Shown here one piece after another: positions 11,582 through 20,845 of a stretch of DNA of 64,000 nt. Under the pieces are notes generated by a model. That model was not told the origin of the DNA. It did not search any database and saw only the letters and a program-made list of their open reading frames with translations. The translations under genes and the position numbers were made by a program. The DNA comes from Cryptomeria japonica (taxonomy: Eukaryota; Streptophyta; Pinopsida; Cupressales; Cupressaceae), in assembly GCF_030272615.1 (NCBI RefSeq), contig NC_081409.1, positions 246,203,502 to 246,267,501 of the forward strand. Reading direction: 5' to 3'. How positions within the stretch are numbered: the first letter of the stretch is position 1; the number at the start of each line of letters is the position of its first letter.

Positions 11582-11827
11582 TGTTGGGTATATGAAGCCC
11601 AACGGTCACATGACTATTTGTCTTCCCTAGACTCTTCATTTCGTATCTGATATGTTTATATAAGTGGCTGAATACAGCCCATACTGGATGTACTATGTAA
11701 TTGGATATTGGTTAATAAGATAATTCCCTGCATTTCTAATGGACGTAGCCACTTAGTGGTGAACCACCTTATGTTGTGTGTTTCTTTTCTGTTGTTTTGG
11801 TTTTCTGCTATCGTTTCAATCTTTACA
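11582..11827 (+). repeat. Terminal LTR-like unit at the right end
   Basis: Begins TGTTGGG directly after CGGAGGAGAT (a polypurine-like tract) and ends TTTACA at the target duplication. It has TGGACGTAGCCACTTAGTGG and GTTGTGTGTTTCTTTTCTG, the same layout as the LTR at 8710-8966, but base-by-base similarity is low. It appears to belong to another family or to be highly diverged. Confidence 0.55.
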
Positions 11828-12124
11828 AAGAGGAGGATTTCGTCCCGCCAATTGGCTGATATCATGGTCGCAAAAAATTACAACGATATTAAACCAGTTT
11901 GGAGACTTTTCACTCTGATCTAGTGATTTTTCAATCGATATCCAATAAGGCCTTCCAGCGTAGAACAAAATGGCCTCCAACACCACCAGATAATAGCACA
12001 GCCAAAATTTTAAAGCGGACATAAAAAAGCCATGGCTGCACAGAGTAAGGATTATGACGCCGCATCTCAGAAGAGAAGCTCTATCCCTTAACCCTTTCAT
12101 GCTCTCAATTCTCTCCGTCTCCAT

Positions 12125-12240
12125 ATTTATATAACTCTCCTCAACTGTTCTGCTTAGTGATCAAAATTTCGGTCTCTGATATTGGAAAAGGGACAAGGTT
12201 CGAACCCACGACCTTGGTGAAATCTGCCACAGAAAAATCT
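12125..12240 (-). other. 5' leader of copy A with a tRNA B-box-like motif
   Basis: The sequence upstream of the copy A start matches that upstream of copy B (29780-29880), including AGCAGAACAGTTGAGGA and, on the minus strand, GGTCGTGGGTTCGAACC. The last part resembles an RNA polymerase III B box. It may be a SINE relic that was present before the two copies separated. Confidence 0.4.
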
Positions 12241-12369
12241 CACTTTGAATTCAAAGAGAAGCTGCAGAGTTTTATAAACTACAAAAGACAAAAATAGATC
12301 AATTAAAATAGCATATCTATTTTTTAGGAATATAGGTAAGTGAGTGAAGATATTATATTTATTCATTAT

Positions 12370-12815
12370 TTTATCTAAAAAATTATTATTTTATTATTAT
12401 AGTTATTAAGTTATCTAGTACAGTTTAGTTTTTTTTGAGTTCATTCTTTTCGTATTTGAGAATTCTTTTTCAAAATAAATTCTATTTTTTATTTTTATAG
12501 TCATTGAGTTAATGAGATTCACTTTAGTTGCCTCTTTTTTACCAAATTCTTCCTTTTCCATGAATAACCTTAACTTTCTTAAAATAATGCTGAAACATTT
12601 TCTCCAGAATAAATTAAATTTTTAATTTTTTTAATCAACACAAGTTTATTAAAAAAAATAATGTGTTCCAATGATCATCACAATATGAAAAATAGAATGC
12701 ATTCTTAGTGATATCTTTATTTTCATTTAAAAATAATAATTTATATATGTATAATTAGACAAAATAAAATTTTAATGCCTAGATTAAAATTATTATAAAT
12801 TAAAAAATCAATAAA
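12370..12815. repeat. AT-rich region with dispersed repeat
   Basis: From about 12600 the sequence is collinear with 20600-20840, sharing ATCAACACAAGTTT, GATATCTTTATTTTCATTTA and TTATATATGTAT-type landmarks. 12370-12600 is AT-rich with nothing recognised. Confidence 0.6.
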
Positions 12816-12820
12816 AATAA

Positions 12821-12949
12821 CTAGCTTATATATATTTAATAATATATATAGAATAAGCCGAGAGGTATCTTTCTAGTGGCACCTATTTTAAGCTGAGAAG
12901 GATACCTCTCAGCTTATTCTATATATATTATTAAATATATATAAGCTAG
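12821..12949. repeat. Fold-back element, MITE-like
   Basis: Two inverted arms of about 50 bp, starting CTAGCTTATATATATTTAAT on the left and its complement on the right, enclose a loop of about 30 bp. The arms continue through GAATAAGC and GAGAGGTATC with one mismatch noted. There is no coding capacity. It lies at the end of the repeat shared with 20600-20840. Confidence 0.75.
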
Positions 12950-13009
12950 TAGCAGTCGCAGCATTAATTGAAAGACATGACATAAATTATTTTCAATATA
13001 TATATATTG

Positions 13010-16000
13010 TTGTATAGTTTAGGATTCCATTTGGTTCAATTCTAGATTTATAATTATAGTTAGGATTGGAATCAAAATAGTAGGCCTAATTCAATAAGGA
13101 TTAGGGTTCATTATGGTTTACTTTTAGGGTTAGGATTTGGTTTGGTTTAAAATAGTAGGCCTAATTCAATAAGGAATAGGGTTCATTTTGTCTTGCTATT
13201 AGGGTTAGCGCTATGGTTGTAGTTAGGGTTTACATATTGTTTAGGTTAGGTTAATGGTCAGGGTTTGGATTTACATCATGTTTAGCGTTAAGATTGTGAT
13301 TAGGCTAGGATTTAGGGTTATGGTTAGATTATGTGTAGGGTTATGGTTTATATCATAGGGCTATGATTAGGGTTAGGGTTTACATCATTGTTAGGGTTAG
13401 GTTAATTATTAGGGTTTGGATTTACTTCATGATTAAGATTAGGGATAGGGTTAAGATTGTGGTTAGGCTTTGGATTTATCATTATGGTGAGGATTATGTC
13501 TAGGGTTAAGGTTAGAGTTAGAATTATAGTTAGGGTTCACATCATTGTTAGGGTTAGGTTAATGGTTAGGGTTTAGATTTACATCATTGTAAGGGTTAAG
13601 GTTCTAGTTAGGCTTAATTTTTAGGTATATGGTTAGGATTATCTCTATGATTAGAGTTTATATCATAAGGTTAGGGTTATGATTGTGGTTAGGGTTAGGG
13701 TTAAGGATTAGGTTTAGGATTATAGTTAGGCTTTACATCATTTTTATGGTTAGGTTAATGGTTAGGGTTTGGATTTACATCATGTTTAGTGTTACAATTA
13801 ATGTTAAAATTGTCGTTAGGCTTAGGATTTAGGGTTATGGTTAAGACTATATGTAGGGTTAGGACCTTTATATCATAGGGCTAGGGTCGTTATGGTAATG
13901 GGTTAGGGTTAGGATTATAGGTAGGGTTTACATCATTGTTAGGGTGAGTTTAATGGTTAGGGCTTGGATTTACATCATGATTAGGGTTAGGGTTAAGATT
14001 GTGGCTAGGATTAGGATTTACATTTATGGTTAGTTTTATGTTTAGGGTTGCATTTTATACATCATCGTGTTAGGGTGAGGGTTAGCACAATGGTTAGGGT
14101 TATGGTTAAGTTTAAGATTGTGGTTAGGCTTAACATTAATAATTATGGTTAGGGTTATGTCTAGGGTTAGGATTTATATTATAGGGTTAGGGTTAGGATT
14201 ATAGATAGATTTTACATCATTGTTAGGGTTAGGTTAATGGTTAGAGTCAGGGTTAGGGTTAGGGTTAAGACTGTGTTTAGGCTTAGGATTTATGGCTATG
14301 GTTAGGATTATGTGTAGGGTTAGGATGTATATCATAGGGTTATACTCAGGTTAAGGGTCAGGGTTAGGGTTAGAGTTAGAGTTATGGTTTGTATCACTTT
14401 TAGGGTTAGTTTAATGGTTAGGGTTATGGTTGCAGTAAGGGTTTATATCATTCTTAGAGTTAGGTTAATGGTTAGGCTTAGGATTTAGTATTATTGTTAT
14501 GATTATTTCTAGGTTTAGGGTTTATATCATGGGATTAGGATTAGGATTTATGATTATGGTTAGTTTTACATTTAGGGTTAGGGTTTATATCACAACGTTG
14601 GGGTTAGGATTAGCATCAGGGTTACGATTATGGTTAAGTTTATGATTGTGGTTCAAAGGATTAATATTTAGAATTATGGTAAGGGTTATGTCTACGGTTA
14701 GGGTCCATATCATAGGGTTAAGGGTTAGGGTTAGGATTATAGATAGATATTACATCATTCTTACGTTTACATTAATGGTTAGAGTTAGGGTCGGGGTCAA
14801 GATTATATTTAGGCTTATGGCTTATGGTTATGCTTAGGATTATGTGTAGGGTTAGGGGTTAGGGTTAGGGTTATAGTTATGTTTTGCATCACTTTTAGGG
14901 TTAGGTTAATGGCTAGGGTTTGCATTTACATCATGGTTAGGGTTAGGGCTAGGGTTAGGGTTAAGATTGTGGTTATGCTAAGGATTTAGGGTTTATATCA
15001 TAGGGTTAGGGTTAGGATTAGGATTATGTTTATGGTTTATATCATTATTAGGGTTAAGTTAATGGGTACAGTTTGGATTTACAACATGGTTAGGGTTAGG
15101 GTTTGGCTAATGGTTATGGTTTGCATCACTTTTAGGGTTAGGTTAATGGTTAGGGTTAGGATTGTAGTAAGGGTTTACATCATTGTTAGGGTTAGGTTAA
15201 TGGTTAGGTTTTGGATTTAGGGTTTAAGGTTAGAGTTAGGGTTAGGGTTACGATTATTGTTAGGGTCAGGATTTAATGTTATTGTTATGATTATTTCTAG
15301 GGTTATGGTTTATATCATGGGCTTAGGATTAGGGTTGGGATTAGGATTTAAGATTATGGTTAATTTTATGTTTAGGGGTACGATTTATATCACAATGTTA
15401 GGGTTAGGGTTTATATTAGAGGGTTAGAGTTAGGGTTAAGGGCTAGGGTTGGGATTATAGTTAGGGTTTACATCAATGTTAAGGTTAGGCTAATGGTTAG
15501 GGTTTAGATTTATATCATGGTTAGGATTAAGGTTAGGGAAAGGGTTAAGATTATGGTTAGACTTAGGATTTAGGGTTACATTTAGGAGTTTTTCTAGGGT
15601 TATGGTTTATATTTATTGTTATGTTTATGGTTTGCATCACTTTTAGGGTTAGGTTAATGGTTAGGATTAGGATTGCAGTACGAGTTTACATCATCGTTAG
15701 GGTTAGGCTAATGGTTAGGTTTTGGATTTAGGGTTAAGGTTAGGGTTAGGTTTACAATTGTTGTTAGGATTAGTATTTAGTGTTATTGTTATGATTATTT
15801 CTAGGGTTAGGCTTTATATCATGGGATTATGATTAGGATTAGGATTAGGATTTATGATTATGGTTAGTTTTATGTTTAGGGTTAGGGTTTATTTCACAAC
15901 ATTAGGATTGGGGTTAAGGGTTTAAGGTTTATATTAGAGGCTTAGAGTTACGGTTTTAAGGGTTAGGATTGTAGTTAGGGATTACATCATTGTTAGGGTT

Positions 16001-16700
16001 AGGCTAAAGGTTAAGGTTTATATCATAGGGTTAGAGTTAGGATTAGGATTATGTTTATGGTTTATATCATTGTTAGGATTAAGTTAATGGGTACAGTTTG
16101 GATTTACAACATGGTTAGGGTTAGGGTTTGGCTAATGGTTATGGTTTGCATCTCTTTAAGGGTTAGGTTAATGGTTAGGGTTAGGATTGTAGTAAGGGTT
16201 TACATCATTGTTAGGGTTAGGTTAATGGTTAGGTTTTGGATTTAGGGTTTAAGGTTAGAGTTAGGGTTAGGGGTTAGGATTTAGGGTTTTATATTAGAGG
16301 GTTAGAGTTAGGGTTTTGGATTTAGGGTTTTATATTAGAGGGTTAGAGTTAGGGTTAAGGGTTAGTGTTAGGATTGTAGTTAGGGTTTACATCATTGTTA
16401 GGGTAGGATAATGGTTAGGGTTTGGATTTATATCATGGTTAGGGTTAAGGTTAGGGATAAGGTTAAGATTATGGTTAGGCTTAGGATTAGGGTTACATTT
16501 AGGATTATCTCAAGGGTTAGGGTTTGTATCATAGGTTAAGTGTTAGTGTTAAGGGTTAGGGTTAGAATTGTAGTAAGGGTGAAGTTAAGGTTATATTTAA
16601 GTTTAGGGTCAAGTTATGGTTTAGAGTTCAATCAGGTCTAGATTAGAGATATTGTCAAGGTGAGGGTTTTATTATGGTAAGGTTTTCATTATAGTTAGGG
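13010..16700 (+). repeat. Degenerate interstitial telomere-like DNA, TTAGGG type
   Basis: About 3.7 kb built from GGTTAGGGTTAGG-like units with interspersed phrases such as TTTACATCATTGTTAGGG. The hexamer TTAGGG is more common than the plant heptamer TTTAGGG. Longer repeats are superimposed: 15120-15350 resembles 15630-15860, and 15005-15245 is nearly identical to 16026-16270, giving spacings near 510 and 1025 bp. The Val/Arg/Met-rich open frames here are repeat artefacts. Confidence 0.85.
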
Positions 16701-18640
16701 TTTGTATTTTTTAATGTTGTTAAATGAGTCAATAATTAGCTTTAGAATAAATTTAAAACTAAAACAATGATTAGAGTATGATTTAATGTTTATCAAAGCC
16801 TAATGATAATCAAAACAAAATATTAATGTAGGGTTTAACCTTTATGATATAATTTAAAAAATTTAAAAATTATATTGTTAGAGTTAACTTTAAGGTTAGG
16901 TTAGGGTTGGCATTCAATTAGAGAGATTAGGTTTCTAGGGGTTAAGGTTATAGTTAATTAGAGTTCAGTTTGAAGGTAAGGCTAGTAGGTAACTATTGTA
17001 GGATAATGCATTCATAACACTTATAATCATTTTTTATAAAATATTTAAAAAGTCTTTAATATTATGTACTTTTCTTATGAATATTGTTTTTCCTTATTTT
17101 GAATTTTTTTATGAAATAATTACCATGAAGCTTTGTTCTAATGAAATAAATACATTTTAAAATAGCTTCAAAGTTTATTATAATTAAAATATAGACATTT
17201 TAAAATAGTTCAAAGTTTCTTATAATTAAAATTATCTTACTCATAACCTTTAATTAATTTAGATATATAACATTTGTATTCTACCTTTTCTTTTTGCATG
17301 CAAATCATTTCAGATTTTAAAATTGAAATAAATTCATTGTTTTTAATTGTTAAATGAATCAATAATTAGTTGTAAAATAGATTAACAAGTTATTCATAAT
17401 GAATAAATGTTAAAGAATCCCTCTAGAACCCCAATCCAGATCAACCCTCCTCTACCCGTGAATTAGTTAAAATGATGCATTGAAAATAGGATATCCATTT
17501 TTCGGTTTTTAATTTCTTACTTTTCTTTTTATCATTCTTATTAAGTAGATTAAACTTTTTTAAAACTACTCATTATTTTCATTCAATCTTTTTGGTAAAT
17601 TTGGACTCACCTTCATGGATCGAAAGAGATATTAAAATAAAATGATGCATTGAAAATAAGATATCTATTTTTTAGTTTTTTTAATTTCTTACTTTTTCTT
17701 TTAATCATTTTTAAGTAGATTAAAATTCATTAAAACTACTCATCATTTTCATCCAATCTTTTTCATATGTAATGAACTTTGCATACAACTCAATTTTAAG
17801 GTTGTAACAATAATGATTTTTCTTCCTAGGGAAACGTTTGACCTCTAAATCATGGCTACCTCAAGCTGCATTTTAGTTTGAGTAACAATATTTCAATCTC
17901 CCCCTTATTTATCTATCATTTTTATAATTAAAATAATAATACTTATGTTTCCTAAATAAATGAACTAAAAGTTGTCAATGCTTGGAGACATACACTATAT
18001 TTAAATAAGTTATTGTATTTTAAATTTTTTATGGATTTTTTTTATGGAAAGTTTTTCATGAAATATATCAGTTGGTATTATTGAGAAATTTTCAAATATT
18101 TAATAAACGGTTCTATTCATTTATGGCTTAAATTTTTTATTTCACAAATTTTAAAAAGTTATTGATCTTATGTATTTAAATTTGTAATATCTGATGTTAG
18201 AAAAATTAGCTGAAAACCTTTCTATACTAATTTGACCTAACAGTCACCATGCACATTTATGAGTAAATGCAAATTTGATAATATTTTTTTTTTTTTAAAT
18301 AGAAAATTAATTTTTAATTAATTAATATATATAATCAAATATGCATTCTGATTGTGTTGGCACTATAACTGCCAGAACAAAGTTTCAATCACAATCTATG
18401 ACAAAAAGTTATATCAATCAGCCAGGAAAACTTCTAACAATCTAGACATTGCTAAAGTGTTCCCAAATTAAAAACTACCATTACAACTACAAAGATGAAC
18501 CTGATTTAGTAATTTGTTTTTCTGTGTGGGCCATAACTTTTCTTCTTTTTTTTCACTATAATTGCGAGAACAAGGTTTTTTACAGATACTTTTTTCTGCA
18601 AATCTATTTATGGTATAAAAATATGTGCTTTCGTCCATGA
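16701..18640. other. AT-rich region, no gene recognised
   Basis: Very AT-rich. It includes a tandem duplication at 17469-17765 and two short repeats (17152-17230; 18358-18390 and 18552-18580). No coding similarity was seen. Confidence 0.5.
17469..17765 (+). repeat. 170-bp tandem duplication
   Basis: AAAATGATGCATTGAAAATA starts at 17469 and again at 17639, each followed by TTTTTAATTTCTTAC, AAGTAGATTAAA and AAAACTACTCAT. Confidence 0.75.
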
Positions 18641-18726
18641 AGAAACATCATCGTACGGTAAACACCTTACAAATCTATGGAGAAATAGATAGCAGAGCAG
18701 AAACCCTAATCTCTAGGGTTAGGGTT

Positions 18727-18885
18727 TCAAAATCCACTGCCTTGCAAGTTCGACTGGCTTGGTTGTACACGAAATGCAGGTGGAGGAGTTTGCCCCTCTA
18801 AGTTACAATCGTTTAGACCATTTTCTTGCCCCTCCGAGTTACAATCGTTTAGACTATTTTCTTCACCATTTTCCAGATTTGTAAG
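18727..18885 (-). CDS. Possible alternative last exon of the WOX gene
   Basis: The acceptor TTCCATCCTGTAG precedes 18885. The 53-codon frame then runs to TGA at 18727-18729. It contains a 12-residue tandem repeat (ENSLNDCNSEGQ, then ENGLNDCNLEGQ) followed by a Pro/Gln/Ser-rich tail (TPPPAFRVQPSQSNLQGSGF). The phase is 0, the same as the WUS-box exon, so exon 19870-19955 could splice to either. It could instead belong to a rearranged neighbour, since the intron-like sequence before it (18975-19170) duplicates that before the homeodomain exon. Confidence 0.4.
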   Translation of the reverse strand, partial: LTNLENGEENSLNDCNSEGQENGLNDCNLEGQTPPPAFRVQPSQSNLQGSGF

Positions 18886-18974
18886 CTACAGGATGGAACA
18901 GACAAATATTAGTGTTACAAAGTTTAGATTGAATTTGTATCCAAGTTTAGATTGAATTTGTATCCTTTTCATAC

Positions 18975-19170
18975 CTCTATCTCACATTGAAGCTGCACAA
19001 TTGATCCCTTCGAAGAATGGTGCATTACCATTTTTGCAATTTTTAATTATCGAATCGAGTGAAACTGTCTCATAACTGTTTTGGAAACCAAATCTATTAA
19101 TCTATTAATTATTTTACTTTCTATATTACTTAATTATTATTTTAAACCTTAAATAATTGAAAACCAAACG
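18975..19170. repeat. Duplicated intron-like segment, copy 1
   Basis: About 200 bp, roughly 90 percent identical by eye to 20360-20560. Landmarks: CCTCTATCTCACATTGAA, ATGGTGCATTACCATTTTT and GTTTTGGAAACCAAATCTAT. Confidence 0.85.
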
Positions 19171-19686
19171 ACTGTATTAAGCCGTTAGAATGTAACTTTA
19201 ATTAAAATAGAGGTCATAGAGCAATCAAATAATAATTTGGAGAAAAACAAAAAGATAATTGTTATTTGTTAAAAAAAGTATATCTCTAGATTAATGATAA
19301 TCTAGGAAAAAAATAAATAGTGATATATTTAAAAGATCTATTTATAGATTATAAGGAAAAATATTTATTTTAATTGTTTGGAAGGTATTTTGATTAATAG
19401 AATTGTTAGAGTTCTTTTATAAGTAAAAATTAAAGATAAGATATTAGAATTTGTATCCCAAATATTAGGAACCTTCTCTAAACACCTTTTTTTTAAAACA
19501 GAATTTAAACCGTATTTACTCTCAACCTAAATTCGAAAAACCGAAAATATAAATCATTGAAAATTTCATATATAAAATATTTCGTAACACTGCAGCAATA
19601 TGGAGCATGCGATTGTTACATCATTATTCGGATTCTACCCTAACACAAAAGCAAAAGCAAAAGCAAAACCATTCTTTCCAACACTG

Positions 19687-19770
19687 TCACAGACCGGGAT
19701 GCAGAGGAAATAATTCCAAAGTTCTCACGTCAGATGGATCTACCGATGAATACCTGCGATCTTCTTCTTC
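19687..19770 (-). pseudogene. WOX exon with WUS box
   Basis: 84 nt after the acceptor TTAATAAGCAG, in phase 0 as required. It encodes an acidic lead (EEEDRRYSSVDPSDVR) and the WUS box TLELFPLHP, then Gly-Leu and a TGA stop at 19687-19689. The WUS box is the repression/activation motif of the WUS clade and normally lies near the C-terminus, as here. Confidence 0.75.
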
Positions 19771-19869
19771 CTGCTTATTAATACACATTCCTCAGAAATT
19801 TACAACAATCTTATTAATAAAACATATAATTTAAAAGACATGCCAAACTATGTCAACGCCCTTTCATAC

Positions 19870-19955
19870 CTGTGCATAGCTTTTCTCAGATGACCTCTTC
19901 GAACGGAAAAGAGAAGTCCAATTTGGTGCCTTCAATACTGAAGGCAATCTTGAGG
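19870..19955 (-). pseudogene. WOX middle exon
   Basis: 86 nt, preceded by GCATATTTTAG and followed by the donor CAG/GTATGAAAG. It starts in the phase left by the homeodomain exon (1 nt plus 2 nt make TCC) and encodes SRLPSVLKAPNWTSLFRSK and RSSEKSYAQ. The phase agreement across both boundaries is the main evidence that this is a true exon. Confidence 0.65.
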
Positions 19956-20033
19956 CTAAAATATGCATTTTTTAGGTTAGTTTTAAAACCAATAATGTAA
20001 ACAACAACAACATGAATCTGTTCAGCTACTCAC

Positions 20034-20228
20034 ATGATTTTTTCATCCATTTTTCTCTAGGAGTGGCATTCTGAAACCAGTAGACCATGACCATGGCCCT
20101 GCAGATCTGCAGTAATGCGCTCTATTTCCTCCAAACATGGATTTCTCGTTCCACTCGCAAAAAGGTACTCCAATATTCTCCTTTGATTGTCGGTTGTAAA
20201 TGTCTCCACATTTTCACCGGTCACACAA
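20034..20228 (-). pseudogene. WOX exon with homeodomain
   Basis: The acceptor TTCTTCTGTATAG precedes 20228 and the donor T/GTGAGTAGC follows 20034. Helices 1 and 2 are read as NQRRILEYLFASGTRNP and LEEIERITADLQGHG. The helix-3 signature VYWFQNATPREK is in the +1 frame, encoded at about 20050-20085. Between the final Gly and the residue preceding YWFQN, WOX proteins normally have about six residues, which are missing here. The expected Trp near the start of the homeodomain is not seen. Confidence 0.65.
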
Positions 20229-20359
20229 CTATACAGAAGAATCAATCCAGATATCTTTCCAAAAGTTGAATATTAATATGTTGATGATTCTGCAAATAAA
20301 ATAGATTCAACAAACCTATAATATGACAACAATATGAAATCTGTAAAACAATATTACAT

Positions 20360-20560
20360 ACCTCTATCTCACATTGAAACTACACAATTAATCCCTTCGA
20401 AAAATGGTGCATTACCATTTTTACAATTTTTAATTATCGAATGGAGTGAAACTGTCTCGTAATTGTTTTGGAAACCAAATCTATTAATCTATTAATTATT
20501 TTACTTTCTATATAAGTTAATTATTATTTTAAATCTTAAATAATTGTAAATCAAACGAAA
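20360..20560. repeat. Duplicated intron-like segment, copy 2
   Basis: Direct repeat of 18975-19170, 1.39 kb away. It lies upstream of the WOX homeodomain exon, so it should be intron or 5' sequence. Confidence 0.85.
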
Positions 20561-20589
20561 TTTGCTGCCATTGTAGAAGCCTCTCAGCT

Positions 20590-20845
20590 TAAAAATATTT
20601 ATAAAAAATAAATACATTCTATTTTATTTTTTTGTAATCAACACAAGTTTTTTAATTAAAAAATAATGTGTGTTTCAATGATCAAATAAAAAAGTAAACA
20701 ATGTCACAATATAGAAAATAAAATGCATTATAATTGATATCTTTATTTTCATTTAAATATAGTAATTTATATATGTAAAATTAGACAAAATGAAATTTTA
20801 ATGTTTAAATTAAAAAATTATTATAAATTAAAAAATATTTATAAA
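20590..20845. repeat. Dispersed AT-rich repeat
   Basis: Collinear with 12600-12815. Its left edge falls just after CCTCTCAGCTTA, a phrase also found in the fold-back at 12821-12949. It abuts the duplicated WOX intron segment and may mark the truncation of the gene. Confidence 0.6.

Larger units (their letters stand above)
8444..11827 (+). mobile_element. Chimeric LTR retroelement with head-to-head LTRs, inserted in copy A
   Basis: The outer ends are TG (8444) and CA (11827), flanked by identical 5-bp AAGAG at 8439-8443 and 11828-11832. The order inside is: an LTR in reverse orientation (8444-8703), a 6-bp spacer, a forward LTR (8710-8966), a tRNA-Met primer site (8968-8981), a broken ORF (8982-10007), a nested solo LTR (10075-11472), remaining internal DNA, a GGAGGAGA polypurine-like tract and a terminal LTR-like unit (11582-11827). 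That unit is not a clear match to the two LTRs at the left. No protease, integrase or reverse transcriptase is visible, so it must have been mobilised in trans. Confidence 0.7.
7870..12124 (-). pseudogene. Multi-pass membrane protein, copy A, split by a retroelement
   Basis: I do not recognise the family. It is called from its similarity to copy B at 28802-29760. The N-terminal part runs from an ATG at 12122-12124 down to about 11833 and has hydrophobic segments (CGVIILTLC, LCYYLVVLEAILFY). The C-terminal part runs from 8443 to about 7870 and includes the motif PLPKRCYIANILRVSVEG, nearly identical in copy B. Removing 8444-11827 and one copy of AAGAG rejoins the reading frame at ILLF, exactly where copy B has ILLF. 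Other damage: a 1-nt frameshift near 11850 (after HDIS) and a premature TAG at 7997-7999, beyond which similarity to copy B continues. The start is chosen because both copies share the ATG context and leader. A nonfunctional gene is very likely. Confidence 0.75.
18727..20228 (-). pseudogene. WUSCHEL-related homeobox (WOX) gene, 5'-truncated and damaged
   Basis: Three exons on the minus strand are supported by splice sites with matching phases, plus one possible alternative last exon. The family is identified by a partial homeodomain (ILEYLFASGTRNPCLEEIERITADLQ, then YWFQN in another frame) and by a C-terminal WUS box, TLELFPLHP. WOX proteins are plant transcription factors that act in the nucleus to maintain stem cells; the TLxLFP box places this in the WUS clade. 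Damage: helix 3 is out of frame with helices 1-2, consistent with a 17-nt deletion at the CATGGT direct repeat near 20083-20096. No exon with the N-terminus and start codon was found upstream, where dispersed repeats begin. An unrecognised intron at the frameshift is the alternative to a pseudogene. Confidence 0.75.

Noticed and set aside
12134-12230. tRNA gene on the minus strand suggested by GGTTCGAACC
   Set aside because: Only a B box is present. I could not fold a cloverleaf or find an anticodon stem and matching acceptor stem.
14646-16245. Val/Arg/Met-rich open frames of 63-64 codons, two nearly identical
   Set aside because: They are translations of TTAGGG-like repeat; their identity reflects a DNA-level duplication.
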